A program made the position numbers and the translations under genes. This document shows positions 23,151 through 36,204 of a stretch of 64,000 nt of DNA, one piece after another. The stretch's first letter is position 1; each line of letters begins with the position of its first letter. Origin of the DNA: Liquidambar formosana (lineage: Eukaryota; Streptophyta; Magnoliopsida; Saxifragales; Altingiaceae); assembly GCA_039720395.1 (NCBI GenBank), contig CM077832.1, positions 744,001-808,000 of the forward strand, in the 5' to 3' direction. Below the pieces are notes generated by a model, which had not been told where the DNA came from, did no database searches, and worked only from the letters and a program-made list of their open reading frames with translations.

Positions 23151-24720
23151 ATGAACGGCAAGACCGGAGATTCACAGCCTCATTACCCCTCCTTAGACTC
23201 GCCCACACCCAAAGACACAGCCCCTTTTCATCAACAGACACAATCACACCAACCTGGACCGTCATCGTCGGCGGCGGCTCCTCCGCCATATGATGGCAGT
23301 GCAGAGAAATGGGGGACTCACATCATGGGCACACCTGCTGTTCCCACATGCCACCCAGATAACCAGAAGGCGGCCTTATGGGGTGCTGGTGGTGGTGATT
23401 ACCAGCAGATCCACCATCAACCATACCTCCAATACACCCCTGTTGAAAAGCCAAGCAGCAGTCCAATGGAATCTGTGCTCAATGTGTTCAACACCTGGGG
23501 CAACAAGGCTGAGACCATGGCCACCAACATCTGGCAAAACCGTATGTTGACATTAATCCTTCGTAGAGTAGATATTTTTCCTTTTCCTTTTTCATTTTCC
23601 TCCGACTGACTTTCCGACATCCAAACAGAGGCAAATTTAAAAATTGGAATCTGGTAGATGAAACTTCTAGATAGAAATTGACCCCCCAAATTCCAATTTA
23701 ATGTTCCATGACAAGAAATTCGACTTTCGTTAGCCGGAATTTGGTTCAAAAAATTTCAAGACATTCGGTCTTAATTCAACGTTTGAAAATTCCTCTTTCA
23801 AATGCACTCTTCAGTCTTCACATTCCCAAAAACATATGCCTAGCTTAACTTATAAGTTACTGTTATTTGGGCTTTTTATCAGTTAAAACAGGGCCATCCG
23901 TACATGGAGCTGCATGGGGGAAGGTGAATCTGACAGCCAAGGCAATTTCAGGAGGTGGGTTTGAGTCTCTGTACAAGCAAACTTTCACAACCCATCCAGG
24001 TGAGAAGTTGAAGAAGACCTTCGCCTGTTATCTGTCTACAACAACTGGACCGGTCGCCGGAACTCTTTACCTCTCAAATGCTCATGTTGCTTTCTGCAGT
24101 GATCGCCCCTTGTCCTTCGCTGTGCCCTCCGGCCAGGAGACTTGGAGCTACTACAAGGTAAACTAAATTATTACCACACTAGCGTAATAAAAAAACAAAA
24201 AATTAAAATTAAAATTAAAATTGTAACCAATTGTGAAACCATCACCATCTCTAATAGTATGTGTCAAATTTGTCTAATAGTATCTGCCCAGTGCCAATTT
24301 CTCTGCCATTTTTACCACAAGTTTTGCATTTGCTCAAACAGGGCATACCATTGGAGAGAGTTATTTATGTTTTTGTGCCAAATTATAGCACACCCAATAT
24401 TGGAGATGGTCACACACATTTACCCAATGGGGCATATGACACAAATATTCTTTCATCTAAGAACTTCAAAATATTTACATTTCCTACTTTAAGTTAAATG
24501 AATTGACAAGAGTTACCTGGAACAGATTATAGTACCTTTGGGCAAGATTGGCACCATCAACCCAGTCATCATGCGGGATAATCCAACAGAAAAATATATC
24601 CAGATGGTCACAATTGATGGACATGATTTCTGGTTCATGGGGTTTGTTAATCATGAGAAAGCATCTCGCCATCTCTCAGAAAGTTTGTCAAATTTTGTAG
24701 TATCTGGAATTGCTGCATAA
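23151..24720 (+). CDS. GEM-like / FIP1-type GRAM-domain protein (intact copy)
   Basis: Three exons, 23151-23541, 23883-24157 and 24526-24720, join with GT-AG borders in frame and give 286 aa, normal for the family. Residues 1-110 are a Pro/Gln/Ser-rich disordered region (HQQTQSHQPGPSSSAAAPPP). A conserved pre-GRAM segment follows (ESVLNVFNTWGNKAETMATN, then LKTGPSVHGAAWGKVNLTAK). The GRAM domain covers about residues 160-280 ([54 protein letters not shown]). The start was chosen at ATGAACGGC, where Pro-rich sequence begins. GRAM domains bind membrane lipids or proteins; Arabidopsis relatives (GEM, FIP1, GER) act in ABA responses and cell-fate or formin interactions. It stands alone on the plus strand with a TATA box and G-boxes upstream. 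Copies 1 and 3 are broken, so this is the likely functional member. Confidence 0.9.
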
Positions 24721-25059
24721 AATTGGAGTGGTGCTCATCACTGTAATCTTTATTTTCCAATAAGTTTTCGCCAATTTGATTCTTTCTTTGGCGTGAGTGA
24801 TTATCTTTCTTTCTTTTTCTAATTTATTTGTTGGATTGTACTATTCTATAATAATGATATTGCTTTATTTTCATGTATATTTTACAGATTGAATTAGATA
24901 TTGGCAAAAAATACATACTTAGTTCATGAGAAAGCATATCACGTGATCACCGTTAATTTCACAAATGACAATATTTTTTTTATTTTTTTAGGAAGATTAC
25001 GTAAAAAAGAGTCAAACATTAAAAAAATTTCTTGTGATTTACAATAGAAAAAAGATTTG

Positions 25060-25930
25060 AGAGAAATGTTGAGGTGATCAATGAAGAACTACCAAATTAC
25101 TCCGTATATAAAATATTTATAAAAAAAAAGAATGACACACAAATATTTTTGAACATGCTTGCGACTATATTTAACCAAGGATTGTACAGTAGAACAATGA
25201 ATTTACACTTGCAGAACAAAACTCTCGAGCCCCATATCGATCTCATTTCTTTTATCGCCATGCCATGGCATTATGGCCGTCTTTGCAACATCAATTGTCT
25301 CCCACACCCCCTCTCCCAAACAACATGAAATGAAATAAAATAAATTAACTCAAGTAAAAGGAGAAAAATGAAAGAAAGAAAGAAAAGAAATGGGAAAAAA
25401 AAAATGAAGGACGGAAGATCAAAAAGAAAAGAAGCCCAGCCCATGTTCGATCAACCAAAGAAAAGAAGGGGACAAGCACAAAAGGGACAATGCTGAATCA
25501 GTTCCGGTCCGATCAGGTAAAAGGGATGAGGTCGACAAGTAGCTCCAAGGAGAAAAGGAGTGTCTTGATCAAGATGATTCTCAGCCAAGACAGGACATGC
25601 AATTAGTGTTGGGCCGGCCGGCGAAAAGGCTAGAAGGATCGAGAAAAGGAGTTTCATGATCGAGATAATTCTCAGCCAAGACAGGATAATTGGTGTTGGG
25701 CCGGCCAACAAGCTCATGGCATGCAGAGTTTTCATGATAGGGTCCTCCTCCAAGGTTTACCCTCGTTCTTGAATCCATCAAAAACATCTGTTTCACAAAG
25801 TTTTGGTACTAGAGAAAGCCAGTAAAAAGAACGTACATGTGATTTCACCCAAAAAAAAAAAAGGTTTAAGTGTTTGATGCAAACACAAACAGTCCTATAT
25901 GGGTATATATAGAGGAGTGCATTTATTACA
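25060..25930 (-). other. Copy (iii) of the unknown minus-strand family
   Basis: On the minus strand a TATA-like CTATATATACCC near 25900-25915 precedes an exon-like frame encoding FVKQMF, then DSRTRVNLGGGPYHENSACH, ELVGRPNTNYPVLAENYLDH. A ~105-bp internal tandem duplication (two CTTGGCTGAGAAT-containing segments, complement at about 25560-25720) follows, and the frame shifts between them. The end encodes HPFYLIGPELIQHCPFCACP. I do not recognise the family. It could be a decayed gene or a non-coding transcription unit. Confidence 0.4.
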
Positions 25931-26491
25931 GCATCCTCTAAATCTGAAAGGTTTAAATAGCCAGATTTATCATTTATTGCATTTAATATTTTGAGTTTTA
26001 CTCTCCCCAAATCGCTAGATTTATCATTTAATGCATTTAATAATGGCCAATTTGAGTTTGACCTTCTCTCCCCCTCTCCAGCGCTCGCCCACGCGCATGT
26101 GTGCAAACACGCACTCACACTGCCATTCTGAGCATATGTTATACTTCGTATATAGATATGTACAGAAAGCTTAAGTTTGGGATTCCAGACTTGAAATTTT
26201 TTTGGGATTCTTTTTTTGGTCATTGGAGCGAAATCACTTTGGATTCGGATTCGACGATGGAAAATCCGTGATCCCAAACCTGAAGGGGACTTAATATATA
26301 TATACATTTCAAGCTACGTTATTTTACACACGAAATGGTGAATCTATCTAACAATTCGGGCTTTTCAATAGATAGAGGACACCTGATTTAGGAAATTATA
26401 ATGAGAAAAATTGAATTAAACAGCATATCCGAAAAGTAAACTTGATTTTTTTTTTTTTTATTTGCTCAAACACATAGCCATATTATCTATA

Positions 26492-26888
26492 TCTATACTA
26501 CCTATAAAAGGGTGAATGTCAGAAAAATTTTTGATTAACCTTTATATCCTCATTTTTAAACTTAATTACATTTTTAACCTTACAATATAAAATAGAAGAG
26601 TTATTTTATTGTTTGCCCTTAACTCAAACTCTTAACAAATGAAAGTTAGATTTCACTCAAATTCCTAATGCTGATAAGTTATCAAGTTGCATGACAATAT
26701 ATATGAATGCAAACTCTTTGAATCTTCTGTTTTATGAAAAAAAAAAAAAAAAAATCTGAATGTATATTTAACTTTTGAATTTAAAATTTTATGAAAAAAA
26801 TATGAAATTTTCATGTATTTATTATTATTTTTATATAACTAATATTATTTAAAAATGTTCATGTGCAATGCGCGTATGCTATATCTAG
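26492..26888 (+). mobile_element. Non-autonomous Helitron, 397 bp (duplication copy A)
   Basis: It begins after an A with TCTATACTACCTATAAAAG, a typical plant Helitron 5' end. It finishes with a hairpin region (26861-26878) and then CTATATCTAG before a T (26885-26889). The hairpin is imperfect here but perfect in copy B (ATGTGC-AAC-GCACAT). There is no coding sequence. Confidence 0.8.
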
Positions 26889-27599
26889 TATGTTCAAAGA
26901 CTCGAGTGAAAGAAAAAATACCTTGTGAAATTAGAAATGTATATAATCTAATGTGAGTAGATCTATTTCAATTATCTTAATCAATACATTGTCCTACCAT
27001 TTGTATATAAAATTATATACGACCGTATGGTCGGTTATGGTCTCTAAATATTTATATATATTGGGATACTATATTAACAAAATCACCACCCCCATAGGCC
27101 ATAACATACACAGGCCTATTTAACATGATGGTCCGTAATAAGAGGGGGAAAAAAATCAAAATTACACAGCACACATGAAGAGTTTTTTTTCCTCCATTTT
27201 TCTAAATTTCTTTTCCATTATTGGAACAAAATTTACTTGCCCATCCTTGCAAAACCCAATGGCACATACTCGTGTTGGATGTTTTCCATTAACTTATAAT
27301 AAATGCTATTAATGAAGGTAGAGAATTTGTAACAAACCTCAAACCTGACTTTCCTCTGTTCAAGAAATAATTAGCAGGGTGAAGGTCTACATACCTCATT
27401 GGATTATGGATATAAATCTAGAGTTCGAACATTTAAAGAATTGTATCGATATGATTTTGTAAACAAACCCAGCCAATACTTTGAATGTGGCGACTTGGAT
27501 GGTTAATCACCATCTTTCAAATGTAGTAAGAAAATTTTAAAATGTGGCATTCCGCGAATTCCTATGAGTCGATCCCTCTCTGAAATACCCACTTACCTG

Positions 27600-27810
27600 T
27601 GTTTAATTGGTTGGGGGAAAAGTAGAAGAAAAGGAAAGGGGAGGGATGGGGTAACCCTTCCCTTCCCTCCTCCCTTCCCTTCCCTTATTAAACCTGTCAC
27701 CCGGTGACATCCTGAAGTTTGGAGATTCGATCTAATTAAAGACCTCGATCCACATCGTAGTGGGGAAGATATTCCATTTGACCGCAACAGCCGGTGATAG
27801 GACTTTTGTT
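27600..27810 (-). mobile_element. tRNA-derived SINE (candidate, copy A)
   Basis: On the minus strand, box A-like GCGGTCAAATGG (complement 27774-27785) and box B-like AGATCGAATCTCC (complement 27721-27733) are spaced as in a Pol III promoter. A G/A-rich stretch follows. It corresponds to 44380-44570 in copy B and to the older 20440-20690. Confidence 0.55.
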
Positions 27811-29079
27811 CCGATCAGCAACCATCATGTCGTTATTGATTCTTTTTGTCACCAAAAAAATAATAATAAGGGTGTCATGTTAAACATGATTTGGCTCCTC
27901 TTCATAGGTTCTCTACATAAATCTTTTTTATTTTTTTTTTTCATTTTTTAAATATATATATTTTTTACCACATAACGGGTAAGAGACATGATGCTTCATA
28001 TGTACGTACCATATTGAAGCACAATGCAATTCATGGGGGAAAGATGTTCTGTCAAAAATATTGTTACAAAAAATTATGCAACCAATATATGGCGGTACAA
28101 CACATACCAATAACATTTTGTTTCAGAATTATATTTCTTAAGTTGAATTTGAATTATTGGGGTGATTTTTCTCAATTAAGCATTTCTTAAACATTGCACT
28201 CAGGGCGCTCGTGGCAAAACTAATGCTTACCTAGTACGCGAGTACATACTTATTTTTACTTTAGCGCGTATGGCAATATATATAGTCATTTAAAACCTCA
28301 AGTTTTTCGTGCTGACCTTTTTGTCGTTTCTATAGAGGCATGACTAACAATGGCAGAACCAAACCATTAGTCTTGTAGGGTCAAGACTAATGATAAATAT
28401 TTTGAGAATTTTTTCTTGGGGCAAATGATAATGGGATTTTCTTCTTTAACTTTATATAATATAGAAAAATGATTATAATAAATAAAATGGTCAAACTCAT
28501 CAATTTTTTTAGTCTAAAAAGCAACTAGAGAGTTAAAATGAAAAATTTTCAGGGGTTAAATGAAAATTGCCAAGGTCAAATTTTTAAATCCTCATAATTT
28601 AGTTCAAGAAATTTAAAAGGAAAAAAATTAAAATAAAAAATTCAAGGGGGTCAATTGCCCCCATCCCTCCGGCCCTGATGACTAGCATCATAAATTATAA
28701 ATTAAACAATACTTGTCACAACTTATTTCTCATCATTAATTATCATAAAACATAATATCTATGAAGTCTGATAATTTACACATGATCTCACATATTTTAT
28801 CAAAATTTTCACGGCAAGAAGTGAGCTGTTATGGGCGTTATGGCTATGACAACAAATTATATGTGCTAATAGGTTTTCCCTTCTCCAAGTAATCTGTGCT
28901 GGGGAGCTCGCATTTCTTGAGGGTTAAAATGTTCGTACTTGGGAGACTGTTATAGCCTATATATTAATTAACCTACATGTAAGGAGGACACTCTCATATA
29001 AATATGTTGAGAAATACATCCATTTCATCATGAGTCGATGGGTGAAGAACAACCATGCATATTATATATATCATAAAAT
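27811..29079. other. Non-coding AT-rich stretch of copy A
   Basis: No gene is seen. The segment 27880-28120 has a diverged homologue at 20780-21010. A stretch near 28640-28670 (CAAGGGGGTCAATTGCCCCC) is a short inverted repeat. Confidence 0.4.
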
Positions 29080-29870
29080 GACACAAACAAATATTTTCTG
29101 AAACATGCATGCGATTATATTTAACCAAAGATTGTACAATGGTACAACAAAAGAGAGAGAGAGAGAGTGAGAAGATCAAAGATAAAAAAAAAAGAAAAAA
29201 AAAAGGAGAGAGAGAGAGAATAAGCCCATGTCCGATCAACCATCCAAAACAAGGGAACAACCACAAAAGAGGCAACGTTGAGGCACTTCCGGCAAGATCA
29301 GGTAAAAGGTATGAGGTTGACAATTAGCTACAAGGACAAAAGGAACATCTTGATCAAGATGATTCTCAGCCAAGATAGGATAATTGGTGTAATGGTGCCC
29401 TACAAGATCATGCCATGCAGTGCTTTCGTAATAGAGGTTCCCTCCGAGGTTTACCCTCGTCCTTAAATCGATCACAAACGTATGTTGCACAAAGTTTCGG
29501 TAGTAAAGAAATCCAGTCTGCAAACACAAACACACCCACCAAAAAATACAATGTAAGATTGTCATAGAAATCTTTCTTCCAAAAAAAAAAAAAAAAACGA
29601 AGAACATGAAACAAAGAGTAAGGAAAACAAGAAAACACAAGTCGAAAAAAGCTTTTCCATATCATTTTAGAGAGAGAGAGAACCCGAGTGTCGATGCATC
29701 GTTCCCAAGGTACAGGAACGGGAAGTTCAGGACTGCCGATAAGGAAGGTCCAAAGAGAGTAATCCATGGAAGAAGTAAGATAAAGAAACTAAAAACCTAT
29801 AAGAGGAACTGAAAACCAAAGAGATGGAGGTGTGTGAGTGTTTGGGTGATAAAATGGGGGTTTATATAGG
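29080..29870 (-). other. Copy (iv) of the unknown minus-strand family, possible gene
   Basis: A TATA-like CCTATATAAA (complement 29861-29870) precedes an ATG at 29767 (MDYSLWTFLIGSPELPVPVP, then WERCIDTRVLSL). A T-rich stretch with a TTTGCAG acceptor near 29521 leads into a second open stretch, about 29520-29236, encoding FVQHTFVIDLRTRVNLGG, NLYYESTAWHDLVGHHYTNY, PILAENHLDQDVPF and HTFYLILPEVPQRCLFCGCS, then a stop. The last part contains a Cys/His cluster. I do not recognise a domain. The near-identical copy (vi) at 46009-46642 shares the frame but is too young to test for selection. (GA)n follows at 29154-29170. Confidence 0.45.
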
Positions 29871-32426
29871 CTAAAATAGAGGGTTGGTGACTTGGGTTGT
29901 TTGTCCCTATCTACTTCAAAGAGTGGCAAATTAAAGTCATAAATTATGAAGGCTAAGGGAAATAATTTTCCATTAGTAACTGAAGGAAAATATGGTGTCG
30001 CATGCTTTAATGATGGTTATATTTTGGCTAGGTGAATACCGTGGATCTGTGCCCTAAAGAAAGCGCTATTAATTAATGACAAAGTTACCAGAGATGTCAA
30101 TGACATGCTTTCATAAAATAATTAAGGCCTTGATACTCCAAGTCTCCAAAGTAAGCAAGGTCCTAAAATGTAAGGCATTGTGTCCTTTCTTACTTTCCCT
30201 ATCCACATTCTTTTATTTTTCACTTTCATTTTGGACTTAATGCCATGTTAGGAAATGATGTAATTAATTAAACGAATATATAATTTCATATATATATATG
30301 GTTTTACTTAGGGTTGTCAAAAGGAGAAGAAACACTAGTCTTTCTTTTTTTCCTTTTTGCCTACAGGGTTGTTAGACTTTATATTTGACTAGTTCTCAAT
30401 TAATACATGGCACACTCCACATCAATTAACACCCAAATAAATATGACCAATATGTGTTCTCTCAAACCATCCCCCATTATTTAAAAATAAAAAGTTTATA
30501 TCCATTAAAGCTCGAATGGGTCAACTCATGTATTTACCTGATTCAGAAAGACTTAAAGTCGGCACAATAATTGCTAGTAGATGCATTTGAATCAGCTAAT
30601 AATGACAATTTTCCTTTTGGCGGATGCCTTATTAAATTAAAGCTTCCTCATAATATGCAATCGTTTCAGAAATAATAATGCTACATTAAAAGTCCTAATA
30701 AGATAATAACAACTAGAGCGTTACCAAAATCAAAGTTTGACTTTTTGCACATAGGATTACAAACGAGACTAGAGTAGCCTTGGTTCATGGGGTGCTTAAG
30801 CTCGACTCCTTGAAATCTTAGCTATTCAAATTCGGCTTGCTTTTTATGAGGCCAATCGAGTGGAGTTTTAATATATGTTTGAGCTTGACTCATTTATTAA
30901 ACAATCAAACTTGAACAAGCTTTTACTGATCGAATTTATGTACAAGTTGTTCATAAATGACTTGATTTATTTGCAACCCTACCTTCAAAAGATTGGTTGA
31001 GATTTACAAATAATAGGAATTAAGGGAGAAAGTCCCTAAAAAAATTGGATTATGTACACTGGCTTATTCAAGTCATTTTTGCAAGGTCTAATTGTGAGCC
31101 TATTCATGAGCTTGATCATCATGAGCCCTTAACAAGCTTATTCATAAGACCAACCAAGTTGAGCTTTGTTTTGCTTGATATTGAATCGAATTATTATTAA
31201 ACAAGTCAAACTCCAAGCTTTAGCTTGGTTTGTTAATAAATTATCAAACTAAAACGAGTCTTTACTAGGTTGTTTGTTAGCATGCACAGTTCTAGCTCTT
31301 GCAAACAAAAAAACAAAAATTTTGAAATTGTAAGTCCAACTTTTCTTTTGCCAAAAACTCAACTTACATAGGGTGAATTACAGATACGTCCTGCTACAGA
31401 TAAACAATTACAATTCAATAGAAATTATTAGTCATTCTTAGTTACGTTAGTAGTCATTCACTATTAAGTTATAATAATTTGTATCAAACTGTAATTGTTT
31501 GCCTGTAGCCGGACCTATCTGTAATTCCCCCATTTACATATAAAAATAAAAAAAGTAAAAAAATTTCGAGTCCATTGGTAGGGCTTGGGCTAAAGCTAAC
31601 TCAATGCCAACCGTTTTGGTCATCTGGACTGAATAATTGAGCTAAATTTAGCTGGGTTAATTTTCTAGGCCTGTTTTTATGCTTGCAAGAACTAGATCTC
31701 TCCACGCAAACAAAGAATGTTACAATAGTAGTGACCATCATCGTTAAATTGTTTGAAACTGGGCCTGCAAGTTTTTTCCTTTTTTATTTCTTTTTTGATG
31801 ATGAAACTAGACCTCCAGGTTTTTTGGCCAAACATGAGTATCTTAAGCCTAGGTATGAGCTCAGCTTAGTCCCATGTGATACTCATTCCACCCGAAAGCC
31901 CACGCAATTAATAGTGAGGGAACAAAGATTCAAACTTAAAACCTTCATCTCCTAGCCCTTTGCAATTGGCACGGCCCTTATGATGAATGGACTGGATTTT
32001 CTCAGAGTTTATTCACTATATTTTTAAGAATAAACTCCCAGATCCAAATTACTCCCATGCCCAATAATTCTTGGTTCCGACTTTGTCAAGTTATAGGATT
32101 TTGGAACATTAAAGACCAAATAAATAGTCAAACCAAAATTGATAAGCAGTCACAAATCCAAAAATGTACAAAACCAAGACAACTAAAAGAAGATTTAAGT
32201 TGTTCAACGTGAAAAACACGTGCTTCAGGGTTCACCAGGCTGACTAACCAGTAACTGGTCTGATCATCTCGCAGTTTCTCATTAAATATCTATTTAGAAG
32301 TTTTTGACGAAAATGTCCTAAATTCATGGGAAAAAACTACTTCACTAGCAACAAGATGGGGATGCTCTTGCCTCAAGAAATCCAAGTGCAGATAAGCCCA
32401 CTGGATTAGTTTCCCACCTCTGATGT
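29871..32426. other. Intergenic DNA of copy A between the unknown unit and TRAP-beta
   Basis: No gene is supported. 30790-31280 contains repeated GAGCTTGACTC / TTTATTAAACAA words and a minus-strand TAGGGTTGCAA-type end near 30978, suggesting decayed hAT-like elements. 31775-31982 may be a decayed SINE. Copy B has about 130 bp extra at 48510-48640, bounded by repeats of a TGTTGGAC-YTCCCACAAAAT segment. Confidence 0.4.
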
Positions 32427-33534
32427 TTAACGCCTCTTTTTGCTTCCTTTTGCACCACTGAATTTTGATGGGGAAGCAACCAGGTACACAAACAAAACCA
32501 TAATGGTGATCACGGAGATTAAAGACCCGTATTTTGCCAACAACCTCTGCAAATAGAAGAAAAAAAAAATTGAAGTAAGAAATAAATAGGGGAAGCAAAA
32601 GTTCTAGAAATCCAGAAAAGGAAGACTTATGCCTCAATAAAATGACAAGAAAAGTGGTTTTCACTCTGCAGAACATACACATTGAGAAGAATAGTCATCA
32701 AGGATATTTTTAATTAGTTGCCAGTTAGAGAATTCAACAGGCTAAAATTAACATTCCACAAACAATTCATTTTCGTGAAAAGGGGTAAGAATGCCACAAA
32801 AAATTGGGGCAATTAGGTCTGCATGTGTTATTCCAGAACTCAAATCCATCCTGATGCAAAATTTAACAACCACCTCCATAATCTAAACATTGAAAGAATA
32901 AGAATGACTCATACCTTAGCCTGTGGAAATTTTGATGCCAACATTGATAATTCCATGAAAAAACAAGACAATGCATTTTGGTTAATAAAGATAAAGGTTT
33001 CGAAAAAGAGAGAAATCAAAATTTGCTATTTTAAGGAGAAACTTACCCATTCAAACTTCTTCTCGGGAGGTCTGTCTGCAAGGATATCTAGTGGCAGTAT
33101 TGGGGTTGAAAAAGCCTCCTACAAACAGGTGACAGTCAAAAGATCATCATTATTGTTATTATTATTTTTCACTTGGAATAAAAATTTAAGTAAAACACTG
33201 CTGTGGCTGTCAAACCTGTAGAGCAGCCTTTGTGGGGACGCGGAAAGTAATGACTGCTGGCACACCATAAAACAATCCTTTCACACTGGACTCCAAATCA
33301 AAAGAGTGCGACAGAAGAGCACCACTGCAGATAATATAGGTCCGCAGATATTGAAAAAGAAGAAACTTATTAATTAAAATAAAATGAATAAGGAATTTAA
33401 AGAAGGGATTGGCATTACTGAAAGGTAGCACTCACGCATCAAGCCTTTCCCATGACTTTGAAATGTTACCACTGACAACGTTGAGTATATCTTGAGGCCA
33501 GCTATCGTCTGTAAGACTTACATAATACGCCGTC
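32427..33534 (-). pseudogene. TRAP-beta, 5'-truncated duplicate lacking exon 1
   Basis: Exons 2-5 of TRAP-beta are present at 33436-33534, 33216-33324, 33047-33118 and 32427-32546 (minus strand). Their lengths are identical to copy B (99, 109, 72 and 120 bp) and the frames are open (LTDDSWPQDILNVVSGN, AAVITFR-type strand, FVYLVASPSKFSGAKGSKKR). The signal peptide exon and promoter are absent, because the duplication ends about 10 bp before exon 1. The acceptor of exon 2 reads TTTTTAC rather than TTTTTAG. Without a signal peptide and start it cannot make a normal ER membrane protein. I infer a pseudogene, though a fusion transcript is possible. Confidence 0.85.
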
Positions 33535-35489
33535 GTAAAAAGATAATTTTCCAAAGAAGCAGAACATTTATGGTTTGCAATAAAATATATAAGCACATAA
33601 TTAATAATGAACAGGGAATAATCATAAAACAATTCTAACATTACGCAAGTAAATCAACTTGAAATAATTAACACTCAAACAGAATTAAAAAAAAAAATAA
33701 AATAAAATAAAAGGCCTTTGCCCATAGAATCAATGGAGATGTGATGATGAAGGTAGAAGGCACAATTAGATTTGTTGAGTGCACTCAATGGCTTCCGGTG
33801 CACAACTTAAAGTGATGTCAGTTAAAAATTATTCCAAAATGCAAGAGAAGTGACTACAAAATACAAGATGAGAAGAGAAATAAAATGTGCCCCACAAAAA
33901 TGAAGGGGTTGATCTCCAAGCTAACATGCTTTGTACATGAACCAACAAACCTTGAAACAAGCAACAAATTTGCAACCAAGCAAAAGAGAGTTACCAAATT
34001 TAGAGACCACAACTTGCAAGTCAGAATGCATTGAAAAGGAGATGAAAAACTAAGTCACCATCATTCTTACACATACAACATTTATTAGGAATCACTTACC
34101 CTCTGTTAATTAGGTGACCAACCAAAAATGACTCCAAATAGCCATGGCTGAAAAACCAACCCTCTCCTCTAGATAGCAACTCAGAAGAGAATAAGCCCTA
34201 AAGGAGAGCAAAAATGACTCCAAATAGCCTTGGCGGGAAAACCAACCCTCTCCTCTTGTTAGCAACTCAAAAGAAAATAAGCCCTTCCTATTATCCTTCC
34301 AATTCGGTAAGTCAGCCCCACTTCTAGATGCCTTTGCTGAGTACAGCTCCTGGACAGTTGACAAAGGTGAAAGCTGTGTCTCACTACCAATCATGAAGCA
34401 ATCTCAGTATCTCACAAAGATAACACACCAATGAAGCCTCTCAGCCCTCTTGCCCTGCCAAAGAATATTGTCAACCACCTTCACCGACTTACTTTTGACA
34501 GTTGAAAAAGGTGAGAGCTCACTCACTTCCAATCATGAAGCAATCTCACAAAAATGGGACACCAATGAAGTTTCTCGGCCTACCAAAGAATATTTGTCAG
34601 CCACCCCCCTGATTTAATTCTTGTTATTTTGAAAATCTCAGGGAACAAAAGCTTCAAAGGAGCATGCCCACACCACGTCATGCAGGGGGAAGGGGACAGG
34701 GCGGAGAACACACACACATAGTTTGGCCCTTTTCCAAACTAAAAATAAAATAGCCTTTAGAAACTCATAGAGACTTTGCAAGATGCATAGACCATGCGAT
34801 CCTCTCACCTCCTTAGCTTAGTACCATTGACACTTCGAAGGGGTGCTGTGTCCTTATTGGACACCATATCACACACAACACTCATTCCAACAGGATATGT
34901 GACAGGCACACCCTAGATGTGTTCAAAGTTCTAAAATAAATATTTAATATTAACATTCACCACCACCCTAAACTCAATTGAATGCAATATGGGGGATCCT
35001 GAAGAGCAAGCTTTGGAGCATCAGAGTATTTTCTAAATACAACATTAGATGCAGGTTCTATATCCATACAATTGTTAACACGCTCATTTTCCAGCTGTTG
35101 AATTTACTGAAAACTTCAATCTCACAGGTACCTCAATATAAAATGCCAGATGTAATAAGGCCTCATTGAGTGATGGGAAAAGGAAGAAAAACACAACTTA
35201 CTTTTTAAAATTTTAGCCGTATAAAAAGACCAAACCAAGGTTAGTATAATGAGATGGTTTCATAATCCAACTTGAAGGCAGCAATCTACAGAGTTAAGCA
35301 AGGCTGTGAGTCTGTGATGATAGATAGCACTAATTCAAAAGACTAATACTTGAGTATGGAAAATATGACGATAACTCATGAATTGTTCAGACTTCAAAGC
35401 AAACTAATTAATCATCAAGAACCAAAAATCTCTGTACGAGATGGTAACAAAAGTGAGACGTCTCGGACCTAAACACGGCACCATCTTTG

Positions 35490-35490
<1 letters not shown>

Positions 35491-35539
<49 letters not shown>

Positions 35540-35541
35540 TC
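35491..35541. repeat. (CT)n microsatellite in TRAP-beta intron 1, copy A
   Basis: About 25 CT units with one GT interruption. The homologous tract in copy B (52447-52496) is uninterrupted. Confidence 0.95.
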
Positions 35542-36204
35542 CGGGTGTTAAGTTAGCAATGCAAAAAACCTCAGGTCATCCCATGTATTCATTCTCAAGG
35601 TGCAAAATTGAGTTTTTCAATAGCAACTTTGTTTTAAACTTATCAGGCATGATCTTAACCTAACAACCAACCACCAAATAACCAACTGAACGAAGAGGAC
35701 GCTAGCAAATCATATAAACACCAGCATCAAACTATACAATAGTGGTGATAAGTGATAGCAAAACAAACCTTTCGAGAAAGCAGACAAAACATATCGGATA
35801 TTAAGAAACACAACTGATCAAAATCAAGGAAATAAGCACAAATATAGTTAAATTCCACCACAAATGAGCACAATTTTATGTAATTAACTTCTAATAAAAC
35901 AAATAACCTCATGTTAAAATATATATATGTATATATCGACAACAACAATCAATTCGACGAGATCCAAACAATACAAGAAACCGTGTAGATCGGGTCCACC
36001 ACTTGGTAACTCTATCCTTCAATCATCGACAATGATTATTTCAACTACCTCATAGGAAATCAGAAATTCCTAATTCAAATAGCAATAACAACAGATGATC
36101 TATCAGATCAGCATACGAGACTGACCAATCGGATTTACAGAATATGAATATATAAAAATAAATTATGTCAAAGCTAAATCAGATGAGAGAAATCGATAAT
36201 GGTG

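Larger units (their letters stand above)
24721..36204. repeat. Segmental duplication, copy A
   Basis: From the end of the GEM-like gene to 36204 the sequence matches 41420-53158 in the same order and orientation, with very few differences over most of the length (for example 29236-29870 against 46009-46642). The offset is 16.70 kb at 25074, 16.77 kb at 29236 and 16.95 kb at 36204; the drift comes from small indels and microsatellite growth. Copy A ends inside TRAP-beta intron 1, about 10 bp short of exon 1. Confidence 0.9.

Noticed and set aside
24300..24497. Possible extra GEM-like exon (VLHLLKQGIPLERV frame)
   Set aside because: Exon 2 joins exon 3 in frame without it and the known GRAM sequence is continuous across that join. 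It lies in intron 2.
31775..31982. Possible SINE on the minus strand (also 48700-48902)
   Set aside because: A box B-like AAGTTTGAATC is present, but box A is weak and the spacing too short. Kept only as a note.
32290..32682. 130-codon minus-strand frame overlapping TRAP-beta exon 5 in copy A
   Set aside because: It is a shadow in another phase of the true exon (RLLAKYGSLISV frame at 32427-32546).
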